From Bacteroidia bacterium (GTDB lineage: Bacteria; Bacteroidota; Bacteroidia; Chitinophagales; Chitinophagaceae): a stretch of 64,000 nt of DNA. The notes under the pieces were generated by a model. The model was not told the DNA's origin. It searched no databases and was given only the letters and a program-made list of their open reading frames with translations. The stretch lies in contig JAUIBA010000019.1 of assembly GCA_030427635.1 (NCBI GenBank), positions 1 to 64,000 of the forward strand. The letters run 5' to 3'. A program made the translations under genes and the position numbers. Shown piece after piece: positions 10,679 through 21,425 of this stretch (the stretch's first letter is position 1; the number at the start of each line of letters is the position of its first letter).

Positions 10679-10727
10679 ATCATTATAGTTTATAATTATT
10701 TAATTATTTTGTTTTATTGTTGCTTAT

Positions 10728-12464
10728 TTAATTTCCTACTACTACATGGAATGTGGCTTTTTCGCCATTAGCAGACAGACTGAGTATATAAGTACCACGT
10801 GCTACATTACCCAGTTCTATTTCAGTATCTATCTTTCCGGCAATAACCTGCACGTTTTTCTGATATACTGTTTGTCCCAGCATGTTGGTAATTTCAGCAG
10901 TTACCTGGTTGAGATTGCTCATGTCAAATGTGCCTCTGATAGTGAACTTTCCGTTGTTAGGATTGGGCATGATACCGATATTGGCACCTGCTATCAGATT
11001 TTTAATGCTGGCACTATTTACATTCATCATTACAGAGTTAAATGTAGAAAGTGCACATATGCCACTGCCTATTACCTCGCAGGATACTACATCTCCATTT
11101 TCAAAACTGTTGCTGGTGTAGGTAGCAGATGTTTCCCCGTTTACAGCAATTCCGTTTTTCATCCATTGGAACTTTGGTGAGGGTCCGGCATCGCTTACCT
11201 GTGCGGTAAGTGTAACTGTTTCCCCTTTATTGATACTGGTAGAAGGATCAGCAGAGATATTTACTACAGGTATAAACGGATCATCAACAGTCATATTTGT
11301 AGTAGCATCTGTGGTAGGAGAAGCCGGACATGGTATGCTGGATGTCATTGTTACCTTTACTACATCCCCGTTTGCAGGTATGTAAGAAAAGTCAGGTCCT
11401 GATGTGGACATTGCAGAACTGTTCACATACCATACATAACCAGGTGTTGTACCACCATTCTCAGGTGTAGCTGTAAAGGATACCCTTGTACCTTTACATA
11501 CATGCATTCCTGGTGCTGATGTGACATCTACACTGGTAGCTAGTATTGGATTGATTACTACATCTGCACTGCCTTCAGGGCCCCAGCAGCCTGCTACAGA
11601 GCGGGAGCGGAAGTAATAAGTACCTGATGCATCAATAGTAGCAGTATCAAGTGCCTGCACTGTAGATGTGCCTGCAGCTGTTGTGCCCTGATAGTAGATA
11701 GTACCACCACTACCACCGGATGCCAGAATTGTAGCTTCGCCACAGTGTGCACCACTACCCGATACTGTTACAGCATCTGGTATGCCGGTTATCTCCAGCA
11801 GTACACCCGGGGTGTAGTCTTCATACGAGCTGTTGGTAGTAGTAAGCTTGCACCTGAAATACGTATCCGCCGTTACCATAGGTGAGTAGGTGTCAGCGTT
11901 TGCTCCCGGTATGTCATTCCATGTCATGTTGTCATCTGACGATTGCCATTGATATGAAACAACAGGTCCTGAAACATTTAACGACAGCGTGGCAGAATAG
12001 GACGGACATGGCCCTGTCGTGACGCTGGGGGCTGTAACCAATCCCTGTACCGTACCCGTAAGCTTACCAGACACTACCATGTTGGCAAGCGGACTGAGGT
12101 CCGATCTCAGGAAGAGATTGTTGTTGGCATTTACATTGCCAGAAATAATGTTTGCGGTATTTTTTACCGACACAAGGGAAAAGAATCTGGACAAACCTGT
12201 GTTGTCAATGTTCAGATTGTTCAAAGTAGTAATGCCGCTCCCCGACACATCAACTCCGCCTATGAAATTAAGGGATCCCGTAGTATCTGTGTAGGTCCCA
12301 AAGTTTACCAGGCTGCCTCCTCTCATTGAGACTTGCATGTTTTCGGAATGTATTTGCATTCCCGAGCCGATGATGAAATAGGATTGAGCTTTGACTTCCT
12401 TTGAAACTCCCGTTAAGGTGGCTGCGGCTATTGCGGCATAACCAGATAAGTAACGAATTTTCAT
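10728..12464 (-). CDS. T9SS type A sorting-domain protein with Ig-like domains
   Basis: C-terminal IMPNPNNGKFTIRG...VARGTYILSLSANGEKATFHVVV; Ig-like repeats (YQWQSSDDNMTW, FQWMKNGIAVNG). Confidence 0.88.
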   Translation of the reverse strand: MKIRYLSGYAAIAAATLTGVSKEVKAQSYFIIGSGMQIHSENMQVSMRGGSLVNFGTYTDTTGSLNFIGGVDVSGSGITTLNNLNIDNTGLSRFFSLVSVKNTANIISGNVNANNNLFLRSDLSPLANMVVSGKLTGTVQGLVTAPSVTTGPCPSYSATLSLNVSGPVVSYQWQSSDDNMTWNDIPGANADTYSPMVTADTYFRCKLTTTNSSYEDYTPGVLLEITGIPDAVTVSGSGAHCGEATILASGGSGGTIYYQGTTAAGTSTVQALDTATIDASGTYYFRSRSVAGCWGPEGSADVVINPILATSVDVTSAPGMHVCKGTRVSFTATPENGGTTPGYVWYVNSSAMSTSGPDFSYIPANGDVVKVTMTSSIPCPASPTTDATTNMTVDDPFIPVVNISADPSTSINKGETVTLTAQVSDAGPSPKFQWMKNGIAVNGETSATYTSNSFENGDVVSCEVIGSGICALSTFNSVMMNVNSASIKNLIAGANIGIMPNPNNGKFTIRGTFDMSNLNQVTAEITNMLGQTVYQKNVQVIAGKIDTEIELGNVARGTYILSLSANGEKATFHVVVGN

Positions 12465-12490
12465 AAAAGATTAACAATTTTGCTCTATTT

Positions 12491-12498
12491 CAAAGCTA
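12491..12498 (-). promoter_or_regulatory. Bacteroidota -7 box (TAGCTTTG) upstream of the 10728-12464 gene
   Basis: CAAAGCTA on the + strand is the reverse complement of TAnnTTTG, ~27 nt before the start codon; no clear -33 TTG. Confidence 0.4.
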
Positions 12499-13007
12499 AT
12501 ATTAATTTTTAGTGAAAAAAAACGAGACAGATTAACTAGAATATAATGTTTAAAATATTTTAATGAATACTCTTTTTTATCATTTTGGTTAATATTCTTC
12601 AGTTAATGTTTAACACCGGTGAGTATCGGGCATTACGAATTGGTTTTCAGTTATATGTATTTGTCTTTCCTTTATTATTATTTTCATACGAAGTGTTTGT
12701 TTGCTTTAATTTAGGTTATCAAAAAGTTATTTACATTTAAATATATTTTTTATAAAATTCAAAAATGGTTATTTTTTCATCCATTTTTTGCCTCCAAATG
12801 AACTGAAATGAGGATTCATTAACCCGTAGATGAAAAAAATGGGTGTATTAACAGCTAATATGATGAAGAATGAAAATGCAGTATTATTCAGGTATGCCTG
12901 TACTAATCTTTAATGCTGGTTAAAGACATGTATTCAGGCAGTTCTCATTTTACTCCTGTAACAACGATACGGTTCTTATTGTTTAGATATAGAGGATTAC
13001 CATGGCC

Positions 13008-14711
13008 TTACTGCCGCTTGTAAATTTCATAGTCCTCACCGCCTTTATAAGCCAGAATGTAGTGCAGGCTTGCTTTGTAAGGCATGGGTTCATCAATACG
13101 TTTCACATAATAATTCTCCTTGCCACTGCTGCAGCGAGACACGGAAAAGCCTGATTTGCGGCAATGGTAAAAGAAATAAAAACTTTCAGGGGAACAGGCA
13201 ACAGAAGAATGAGGCTGCATTTTTGCAATGTCGTCCTTATGACTCCTGTAAATACCATTGACATCATTGGCATAGAGTACAAAGTTGACATTGTGTTGAT
13301 TATACCGTGCCAGGTATACACCATAAGCTGTAAGCGGTATGCAGAAAAGCGTTATAATGACAGATGTTGCTATATTCTTTTGCCGTATCAGTGATGATAG
13401 TCTTTGTACAAGGAAGAAAAGAGCATATGCGGAAAGTGCTATAGCAATGCTGAATTGTGTAATAAGCGTCCTGTGAAACGGGATATGCCTGATATACAGA
13501 CCAACGCCTACAAAACAAATACACATAGATATATGAAACAGTGCCAGTAGTTTGTCTGTGCGATAGTTAGAAAACAATAACACAACGGGAAGAAAGAAGA
13601 AAATATAGCTGCCTACTGTATCTGTATGGGCCAGGTAGGAGAAACAGTAGGCAATTATATCACGCATATAGGGCAATAAGTCAGGAATAAATGTTGCTAC
13701 ATCTGCTACCGGACGTACATATCTGTTACCAGACAGCGAATGACTGCCTGAAAAAAGAATGACAGGTAAATAAAAACACAGCACTGTGCAGATAACAATA
13801 ATGTGGCTGGTAAGCTGTTTCTTGACAGGAATGTCATTTTTTAATACCGGGATGGAAATGAATAGCAGCTGAGCCACATAAAAGTAAAACCAGGATGGAA
13901 TAAAGGCGAAGCCAAGGATATTTGCCCATATGAGGATGCGGGTGTTACCCTGTTGTGATACAGCAATGCCGGGAAGCGAACTAAAAGCCAGCCAGCCACA
14001 AAACAACTGGCATTCATACCCCCGTGCCTGTGCGCTCATACCCCAGGCAGTAAACTGGAGCGCTACGGGGATAACTGCTATAAAAGCGAATATGTGTTTA
14101 TGGGTAAGTCTTACAAGTAGCCGGAAGGCAACCACCATGCTACCCGCATATGCTGCTATGGAAATGATGCGACCGGTATTAATACTATTGTGCAGCCATG
14201 AAAAAAGGAGATTGTTGGTAAGGTTAAACAGAACATGATTATTAGGAAGCATGTAATAACTCCATGTTATAAATGGAGGCATTTCGGCACAGTTTACCGC
14301 AGAGAATATTTCATCATATGCAGGAGGCATGATTGTCCATTCATATATGGCTGCTGATGCCGCTGCAATTACAATTGCCCCTTCCCATATGTGTTGTTGT
14401 GTGAGATAGAGCCTGATTTTAGCCGGAAGTTCTTTTGTGTGATTATAAACGTTATATAATAATGTAGAAACAGCAGCGAGACCACCTGCGGCCCAGATAT
14501 TTCCTGAAGTTTTTACTTCCGGTGTAAAAAAGTTGCTACTCCATGTATCGCTGTTGTAAAAACAGGCCAGGGAAAGATACCACTCCTTCAGTGTGGTCCA
14601 TGAAAGTGACATGTAAAGAATACATCCGATACCAGCTATAATCAGAATAATGAATGGGATAAGCCGGATAGCCTGCCGAATCAGTTTCGGAATAGTGAGT
14701 GTGAAATGCAT
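13008..14711 (-). CDS. Multi-pass membrane protein, possibly GT39/PMT-like glycosyltransferase
   Basis: 567 aa, at least ten hydrophobic segments; MPPAYDEIFSAVNCAE luminal-loop-like sequence after the second TM. Confidence 0.6.
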   Translation of the reverse strand: MHFTLTIPKLIRQAIRLIPFIILIIAGIGCILYMSLSWTTLKEWYLSLACFYNSDTWSSNFFTPEVKTSGNIWAAGGLAAVSTLLYNVYNHTKELPAKIRLYLTQQHIWEGAIVIAAASAAIYEWTIMPPAYDEIFSAVNCAEMPPFITWSYYMLPNNHVLFNLTNNLLFSWLHNSINTGRIISIAAYAGSMVVAFRLLVRLTHKHIFAFIAVIPVALQFTAWGMSAQARGYECQLFCGWLAFSSLPGIAVSQQGNTRILIWANILGFAFIPSWFYFYVAQLLFISIPVLKNDIPVKKQLTSHIIVICTVLCFYLPVILFSGSHSLSGNRYVRPVADVATFIPDLLPYMRDIIAYCFSYLAHTDTVGSYIFFFLPVVLLFSNYRTDKLLALFHISMCICFVGVGLYIRHIPFHRTLITQFSIAIALSAYALFFLVQRLSSLIRQKNIATSVIITLFCIPLTAYGVYLARYNQHNVNFVLYANDVNGIYRSHKDDIAKMQPHSSVACSPESFYFFYHCRKSGFSVSRCSSGKENYYVKRIDEPMPYKASLHYILAYKGGEDYEIYKRQ

Positions 14712-14783
14712 TTTCTTTCTGTACTTTCTCTATTTAGCAGGATTAACTATAGCCCGGGCTACTTATTGTATTTATGTGCTGTT

Positions 14784-15806
14784 TTATCTCTTACCCATTA
14801 TACGGGCAATAAAAAAACGAAATGTGTTAGTATTCCAGCCTTCAAAACGCCCTCTTTGTACTATAAGGTCATTGGCCGCAGGATATTGCGGGTAGTAATA
14901 GAATACGCAGCGGGCATCGGGATATTGCCATCCAAGTATTTCACCAAAGCGAAGGTCATTAAAAAGCAGGGTGTCGTTGCTCACAGATGCATAGTAGAAT
15001 CCGTTTGAGAATCTTTTCAGGTTTTGTATGTCCTTATCCTGGTCAAAAGCACGAAGCAGTGCGTCATTAACAGGTACGTAACGGAATGAGACAGGTTTAT
15101 TATCGTCCAGTATGGAGCGGTATCCTATAAGATATCCTGAATCTTTTCGGGCTACGATATACCAGAGCATGTTATTAAGTGGGGTAGGGGTACTGAAGTA
15201 ATCTGTATTGTCAGCCCCCATAGTATGTAGCTGCCGGTGAGCAAATGAGTCAATGCTGTTTTTGGCAATTACCCCCCATGCCAGATAACATGTACTGACC
15301 GATACTGCGATAGTAGCTATTATGCGTCTTTGGGTATTCCGTCCTGGTAGTAAGAATAATATAATGGTGCATAGTGCAGGCCATATTGTGTAAAGTGGGT
15401 CTGCTACAAACATGCTGTTAAATGATACCCGATAGTGACTAAAGGGTTCAAACCAGCCTGTACCGTAGGCGTTAAATGCATCCAGTATTATGTGTATACA
15501 CATCTGAATGGCCCAGAATAATGTCCATTTTAGTGGAGAAAGTATCTTTTTTTTGAAAAAAACATAAGATAAATAACCTGCCAGTGGGGAAAATAGCGCT
15601 ATAAACGTAAATGAATGGGTGAAGCCCCGGTGAGCCAGCAAATCGGATGTGAGGGGTAGAAAAAATGAAGCTAAAAAGTCTATGTCGGGAAAGCTGTTAG
15701 CCAGTGCCCCAATGATTAGCACTTTCTTACCCGCCTCTCTGCCTGCAATTAACTCTCCGGTACAGGCACCCAGTACAACATGAGTGAGCGAATCCATTAA
15801 TATCAA
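14784..15806 (-). CDS. Metal-dependent hydrolase, YdjM/DUF457-like membrane protein
   Basis: MDSLTHVVLGACTGELIAGREAGKKVLIIGALANSFPDIDF...HRGFTHSF. Confidence 0.85.
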   Translation of the reverse strand: MILMDSLTHVVLGACTGELIAGREAGKKVLIIGALANSFPDIDFLASFFLPLTSDLLAHRGFTHSFTFIALFSPLAGYLSYVFFKKKILSPLKWTLFWAIQMCIHIILDAFNAYGTGWFEPFSHYRVSFNSMFVADPLYTIWPALCTIILFLLPGRNTQRRIIATIAVSVSTCYLAWGVIAKNSIDSFAHRQLHTMGADNTDYFSTPTPLNNMLWYIVARKDSGYLIGYRSILDDNKPVSFRYVPVNDALLRAFDQDKDIQNLKRFSNGFYYASVSNDTLLFNDLRFGEILGWQYPDARCVFYYYPQYPAANDLIVQRGRFEGWNTNTFRFFIARIMGKR

Positions 15807-15948
15807 AGTTAGCTTTAAGCAGGCAATATGAAGTTATATAGGATAAATATGTCCCCCGACAGTCCACTTTAATAATATCCCCCGCATTTTCACGTACTTA
15901 TGTTCCGGTCAGATTATGTTTTGTTGTACTTTTACCGACTCAAAAAAA

Positions 15949-18015
15949 ATGCGAAATAAAATGCAGTTTAGAAACCAACTTCTTGCCGGTGCTGCCTTAC
16001 TGACTATGGCATCATGCGGCGGGCCTAAGTCTGAAAGTACAGAAAATACTGCTTCTACAAGAAGACTGTTGGACCCGGCTAACATGGACACCACCGTACG
16101 CCCTGGCGACAACTTTTTTATGTATGCCAATGGTGCATGGCTGAAAAATAATCCAATACCGGAATCCAAGACCCGTTGGGGTAGTTTCAATGAGCTGGAT
16201 GAGAATAATAACGAAGTACTGCATGGCTTGCTGGATGCAGCTGCAGCGGCTTCAGGTGCTGCAAAAGGAAGTGCAGAGCAGATGGTAGGTGACTTTTACC
16301 GCTCTGGTATGGACAGCAATGCTATAGAGCGCGCAGGCCTTACCCCGCTGGCATCTGTTATGGGACGTATAGATGGTATATCTGATGTAGGATCTCTTAT
16401 GGATGAGATTACCAGACAGCATACACAGGGTATAGGTCAGGTATTTCACTTTTATGTATCGCCCGATGATAAGAATGTAACAAAGCAGATATGCCAGTTC
16501 AGTCAGGGAGGGTTGGGAATGCCCGGTCGCGAATACTATTTTGACAAAGACCCGCGTACCACTGCTATACGTAGCGCATATCAGGAATATATAGTGAAGA
16601 TGCTGTCGCTCATGGGGCAGGATGCGACTACTGCACAGAAAAATGGTGCAGATATATATAAACTGGAGCTGGCGCTGGCAGGAGCATCGCTTACAAGGGT
16701 AGAAATGAGGGACCCCTACAAACTGTATAATAAATATGACATCAATGGTATCAATGCGCTAACGCCTGGTATAGACTGGAAACAAATATTTACCGGCCTG
16801 CGCATTACCGGTCATGATTCTATGATTGTTGCTACACCTGCATTTTTTACTCAGTTAGCAAAACAGCTGAAGGCAACTCCGCTGGAAACATGGAAAGTAT
16901 ATCTGAAGTATCATCTGGTAAACGATATGGCTCCATTCCTCAATAAATCTTTTGATACTACACGCTTTGCGTTTTATGGAAAGACGATGAGGGGGCAGAA
17001 AGCACAGGAACTGCGCTGGAAGCGAGTATTGGGTATAGTGGATGGCACCGTAGGTGAGCTGCTGGGACAGATGTATGTAGATAAAACATTTAAACCAGAG
17101 GCTAAAAAGCGTATGATGGAGCTGGTAAACAACCTGCAGCAGACATATGCAGAAAGAATACAGCGCCTGGACTGGATGAGTAATGAGACAAAGCAGAAGG
17201 CTCTTGCCAAACTCAATGGCTTCCTGAAGAAAATAGGATATCCTGATAAGTGGAAAGATTACAGTACACTTACGGTAACGGGTAATGACTATGTAGCAAA
17301 CATTTTTGCTGCATCGCAGTGGGAGTATAATTACGAAATGTCTAAGTTGGGTAAACCGGTGGACAGGACTGAATGGCAGATGACGCCTCCTACGGTTAAT
17401 GCATATTACAATCCTGCATTTAATGAGATAGTTTTCCCTGCAGGTATCCTTCAGTATCCTTTCTTTGACGAAAATGCTGATGATGCAGTGAACTACGGTG
17501 GTATAGGTGGTGTTATAGGACACGAAATGACACATGGTTTTGATGACCAGGGTCGTCTTTACAATGCTGATGGCAACCTCAGTAACTGGTGGACCTCAGA
17601 AGATTCTGCAAACTTTACCACCAAAGCAAACGTAGTTATAAAAATGTATGGCGACATTGCAGCGTTGGACTCTACTCACATAAATGGAGAGCTGACGGAA
17701 GGCGAAAATCTTGCTGACCTTGGTGGACTTGCTATCTCCTATGAAGCATTTAAAAAGACAAAACAGGGACAGAGCGAAGAAAAAATAGATGGATTTACAC
17801 CCGATCAGCGCTTTTTCCTGAGCTGGGCACAGGTGTGGCGTGCCAACACGCGTCCGGAGGAAATAGCACAGCGCTTAAAGACAGATCCGCATTCTCCTAA
17901 TGAATTCAGGTGTAATGTACCTGTGAGCAATATGGAAGCATGGTACAAAGCATTTAACATATCTGAAAATGATAAAATGTACCGTCCTGATAGCGAAAGA
18001 GCTATGGTGTGGTAG
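15949..18015 (+). CDS. M13 family metallopeptidase (neprilysin/PepO-like lipoprotein)
   Basis: VIGHEMTHGFDDQGR (HExxH), ENLADLGG, N-terminal lipobox TMASCGG; ORF opens at 15916, ATG at 15949 or 15961. Confidence 0.92.
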   Translation: MRNKMQFRNQLLAGAALLTMASCGGPKSESTENTASTRRLLDPANMDTTVRPGDNFFMYANGAWLKNNPIPESKTRWGSFNELDENNNEVLHGLLDAAAAASGAAKGSAEQMVGDFYRSGMDSNAIERAGLTPLASVMGRIDGISDVGSLMDEITRQHTQGIGQVFHFYVSPDDKNVTKQICQFSQGGLGMPGREYYFDKDPRTTAIRSAYQEYIVKMLSLMGQDATTAQKNGADIYKLELALAGASLTRVEMRDPYKLYNKYDINGINALTPGIDWKQIFTGLRITGHDSMIVATPAFFTQLAKQLKATPLETWKVYLKYHLVNDMAPFLNKSFDTTRFAFYGKTMRGQKAQELRWKRVLGIVDGTVGELLGQMYVDKTFKPEAKKRMMELVNNLQQTYAERIQRLDWMSNETKQKALAKLNGFLKKIGYPDKWKDYSTLTVTGNDYVANIFAASQWEYNYEMSKLGKPVDRTEWQMTPPTVNAYYNPAFNEIVFPAGILQYPFFDENADDAVNYGGIGGVIGHEMTHGFDDQGRLYNADGNLSNWWTSEDSANFTTKANVVIKMYGDIAALDSTHINGELTEGENLADLGGLAISYEAFKKTKQGQSEEKIDGFTPDQRFFLSWAQVWRANTRPEEIAQRLKTDPHSPNEFRCNVPVSNMEAWYKAFNISENDKMYRPDSERAMVW

Positions 18016-18037
18016 GTGCATTTGACATTAGATGCAA

Positions 18038-18069
18038 AACCGGCGGGTATTTCCCCGCCGGTTTTTTTA
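18038..18069 (+). terminator. Rho-independent terminator after the M13 peptidase
   Basis: AACCGGCGGG-TATTT-CCCCGCCGGTTTTTTT. Confidence 0.85.
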
Positions 18070-18201
18070 TTGCACAAATCGATAGATATTATTTATAAAA
18101 TGTGTTATTTGCAGCCAACCACGGAAAAAATAAAGCTGTCTTATTAGTTTGAATTCACTCGGATAAATATTACTTTTAAATCAGTAAAACGTTAAAGTCA
18201 C

Positions 18202-21200
18202 ATGAAGAAACGTTTGTTACATATAATCACTTCAGGATTAGTACTGTCATCAGCAGCTACTGCAACGGCTCAGATGGTAGGAACTAACTGTTATCTTCAG
18301 GGTACATATCTGGAGATAGGAATGAACAATAATGCTTCATTCGGTACTTGTAACCCACAGGGAGCTATTCCCCCCGGATATCACCAGCACTCTACTACTG
18401 CGGCACCGCCATCAGGTAGTAATCTGGCTGAGGTATACGATTATGGTCATGACGGATGGACAACGGGAGCCCCCCCCTATATGGGAGATTATACTTATCC
18501 CGGTTCTCCTTTTGAGGGCTGGATGATACAGATAGGTACAAACAGGGCCCGTGCTATGCAGAACTGTGCGGGTACTACCGGCACAATTGCTGGTCTTACA
18601 CTTACCGGCTCGCTTACCGGATATACTGCGGGACCTACATACAAAGAAGGGCTCTGGACAGGTACAGCAACCAGTGCTGCCGGCAACCTGGCTATCCGTC
18701 AGCAAACCAGAGTAGACAACCTCGGTTCTGCCGTTGTGGTTACAACGACAATGGTTAATACCGGCGCTACTGCTACAGGTACTGTTTACTACCTGCGCTC
18801 GTGCGACCCGGACAACAGTCAGACATGGAGTCCGTTTACATTTAACACTGTTAACAGGATTGTGCATCAGAATGAAGATGCCCGTCACAGAGTGCTTGTT
18901 TCATCCCGTGGTAATGGATATCCCGGTGATGTAGCATACATGGGACTAGGAACAAAAGACTGCCGTGCAAAGTGCTTTTGCTATACAGGCTGGGGTGGAT
19001 GGTCTGGTGCATCATGGGATCTTGCCGGTATCTGGAGTGAGTCTCCTACAGGTATGGGAACAACTTTATTCACACTGGGCGGCTCTCAGTCGGGTGACTA
19101 TGCCATTGGTCTGGTATACAACTTAGGTGCTATACCTGCTGGTGATAGCGCTATTATATCATACGCGTACATTTTCAATGGCGACCTTGGTATAGACAGC
19201 GCATTCCCAGACCCTGCGCTGGTAGTTAATAATGATACTATGATATCATGGGCACCACCAACGCCTAACTATGATACTCTGAATGCCTGCGAACTGCCAG
19301 GTGTGCTTACAGTACCTGTAGATATATTACATGCTACAGATCGTGGCTGGAGCTGGAGTACCTGGACCTGGTCACCAGCATTGGGTCTAGCTACAACAAC
19401 CGGTGTCACTAATACAATTACCCTTGCAGGTCTTCCTCCGATTATAACTTATACTATTACAGGTACTGATAGTGCATCTGGTATGATGTCCTGCCATAAC
19501 AAGACGTTCTATCTTACTATTATATCCTGTAACAGTGCAGTGGCTAACTCGCCCTGTGTAGGAGATACGCTATTCCTTAATGCTCCTGGTGACTCTGTAG
19601 GTGCTACCTACCAATGGTATGGCCCTGCGCCATCTACCGCTGTATTTGCTACCACTCAGGCATATAGCATTTTCCCTGCCAGCCTGTCGCATGCAGGTAC
19701 CTATTCTGTGATTAAAACAGTTATGGGCTCCTCAGATACATCAACAGTAGATGTGACTATTAATGCACTACCGGTTATTACAGCGTCCAGTAATCAGGTG
19801 TTGTGCGACCCTATAGTAGACCCACTATTACTTAATGCACTGTCAGACTCTGCTGCAGTATCATGGGAGTGGTCTGGTCCTGGTGGATTCACCGCATCGG
19901 TTCAGAGTCCGACTGTTTCACCTTTTGACTCATCATTACAGGGTATCTATCAGGTTACCGTAGTAAGTACTGATGGCTGTGTAGGTATTGGTAACGTACT
20001 TGTGAAGCCTGGGCCGGTGGCTGACTTTAATTTTGACCGTCATCCGGGATGTCCTAATGATAGCGTTTCAGTAGTTAATCTATCTGTACACGGTGCAACT
20101 TATGAGTGGAGCTGGGGTGATGGTACCAAGAGCTTTACAGCAAACCCTGGTACTCACATTTACCCTACACCAAGTGGTGGTAATGTATATAATGTAAGCC
20201 TCACCGCTACGAGTGCAAACGGATGTACTGATACAAAAACACTGTCTGTAGATCTGAGGCATACAGTTACTGCATCATTTAATTATCTGGATGATACTAT
20301 CTGTAATACGCCACAGCAGCTGGCAATGATTAATAACACTTCATCTGCAAGCCTGTACGGAAACCCAGCTCCGATAATAAGCTACAACTGGGTGTATACA
20401 GACGGACATACAGATGCTACAGCAACACCTCCGGATCATGCATTCCCAGAAGAGGGTGTATATAAAGTATCGCTGAACATTGAGGATGAGCTGGGCTGTA
20501 CAAGCGCTACTGACGAGTGGATATGGGTACTGCAGCCATATGTCAGGGCAATAGTAGATAGTAGCTTCTGTCTTACTACACCTATGGCAATACTGGTTAG
20601 TACACATACTGATAATGTTCCTGAAGAGTATAACTACAGCTATGCATGGACTCCGTCTACAGATCTGAGCTCAGACACAGCACGCAAGCCTATATTCAAC
20701 GGTATTGGTGATTACACATACTCTATTACAGCTACGCTGGATCACGAAGGTTGTACAGGATCGCATGTTATGACACTGCATTCTAAATTGCCTACACCAA
20801 TACTTAATCTTACAGAAGATACCCGTATCAAATATGGTGAAAGTATCCAGTTGAATTCAAGTAATACTCTGTACTATGTATGGCAGCCAAACGATGGTTC
20901 TCTGAGCAATAACAATATCAATAACCCGATTGCTACACCATCTGTCACAACTACATACACTGTAACCGGTATGGACTATTATGGATGTAAGGTGACCAGA
21001 ACAGTTACTGTAATTGTAGACAGCACTGCTGATGAATTTATCCCAACAGCGTTTACGCCGAATGGTGATGGTCTGAACGATGTCTTCCGCCTGATAGGTT
21101 CTAAATTCCACTCAATGGTAGAGTTCAGGGTATATAATCGCTGGGGACAGCAGGTGTTCTATACTGATACCAGAGAAAAAGGCTGGGATGGTACATTTAA

Positions 21201-21306
21201 CGGTCAGCCTGCTCCTATGGGTGTATACCATTACACAGTTATTGTTGCCCGTCCGGGACACGATCATAATCAGGTGATAAAAGGTGAGGTCACGCTTATA
21301 AGATAA
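18202..21306 (+). CDS. Gliding-motility-associated C-terminal domain (T9SS type B) protein with PKD-like domains
   Basis: TPNGDGLNDVF...FRVYNRWGQQVFYTDTREKGWDGTFNGQPAPMGVYHYTV; PKD-like YEWSWGDGTKSF. Confidence 0.92.
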   Translation: MKKRLLHIITSGLVLSSAATATAQMVGTNCYLQGTYLEIGMNNNASFGTCNPQGAIPPGYHQHSTTAAPPSGSNLAEVYDYGHDGWTTGAPPYMGDYTYPGSPFEGWMIQIGTNRARAMQNCAGTTGTIAGLTLTGSLTGYTAGPTYKEGLWTGTATSAAGNLAIRQQTRVDNLGSAVVVTTTMVNTGATATGTVYYLRSCDPDNSQTWSPFTFNTVNRIVHQNEDARHRVLVSSRGNGYPGDVAYMGLGTKDCRAKCFCYTGWGGWSGASWDLAGIWSESPTGMGTTLFTLGGSQSGDYAIGLVYNLGAIPAGDSAIISYAYIFNGDLGIDSAFPDPALVVNNDTMISWAPPTPNYDTLNACELPGVLTVPVDILHATDRGWSWSTWTWSPALGLATTTGVTNTITLAGLPPIITYTITGTDSASGMMSCHNKTFYLTIISCNSAVANSPCVGDTLFLNAPGDSVGATYQWYGPAPSTAVFATTQAYSIFPASLSHAGTYSVIKTVMGSSDTSTVDVTINALPVITASSNQVLCDPIVDPLLLNALSDSAAVSWEWSGPGGFTASVQSPTVSPFDSSLQGIYQVTVVSTDGCVGIGNVLVKPGPVADFNFDRHPGCPNDSVSVVNLSVHGATYEWSWGDGTKSFTANPGTHIYPTPSGGNVYNVSLTATSANGCTDTKTLSVDLRHTVTASFNYLDDTICNTPQQLAMINNTSSASLYGNPAPIISYNWVYTDGHTDATATPPDHAFPEEGVYKVSLNIEDELGCTSATDEWIWVLQPYVRAIVDSSFCLTTPMAILVSTHTDNVPEEYNYSYAWTPSTDLSSDTARKPIFNGIGDYTYSITATLDHEGCTGSHVMTLHSKLPTPILNLTEDTRIKYGESIQLNSSNTLYYVWQPNDGSLSNNNINNPIATPSVTTTYTVTGMDYYGCKVTRTVTVIVDSTADEFIPTAFTPNGDGLNDVFRLIGSKFHSMVEFRVYNRWGQQVFYTDTREKGWDGTFNGQPAPMGVYHYTVIVARPGHDHNQVIKGEVTLIR

Positions 21307-21325
21307 AAGCCTCATTTCTGATATT

Positions 21326-21355
21326 TAAGAAGCCCTGCTATCGCAGGGCTTCTTA
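21326..21355 (+). terminator. Rho-independent terminator after the T9SS type B gene
   Basis: TAAGAAGCCCTGC-TATC-GCAGGGCTTCTTA. Confidence 0.75.
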
Positions 21356-21389
21356 ATGTTAAGGAAAATCAAAAATCATTGTTAATAGA

Positions 21390-21419
21390 TTGATGATAGT
21401 GTTTTTAATGCTATATTTG
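21390..21419 (+). promoter_or_regulatory. Bacteroidota promoter TTG-N19-TATATTTG
   Basis: TTG at 21390-21392, 19-nt spacer, TATATTTG at 21412-21419 (TAnnTTTG); no ORF follows. Confidence 0.65.
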
Positions 21420-21425
21420 TATCAG

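Noticed and set aside
12760-12850. Inverted repeat ATTTTTTCATC...GATGAAAAAAAT in the AT-rich gap
   Set aside because: Low-complexity A/T tracts in a very AT-rich gap; the match is likely to occur by chance and no promoter or terminator brackets it.
16855-17535. 226-aa antisense ORF inside the M13 peptidase
   Set aside because: Antisense to a well-supported CDS; Cys/His/Ile-rich translation with no recognisable domain.
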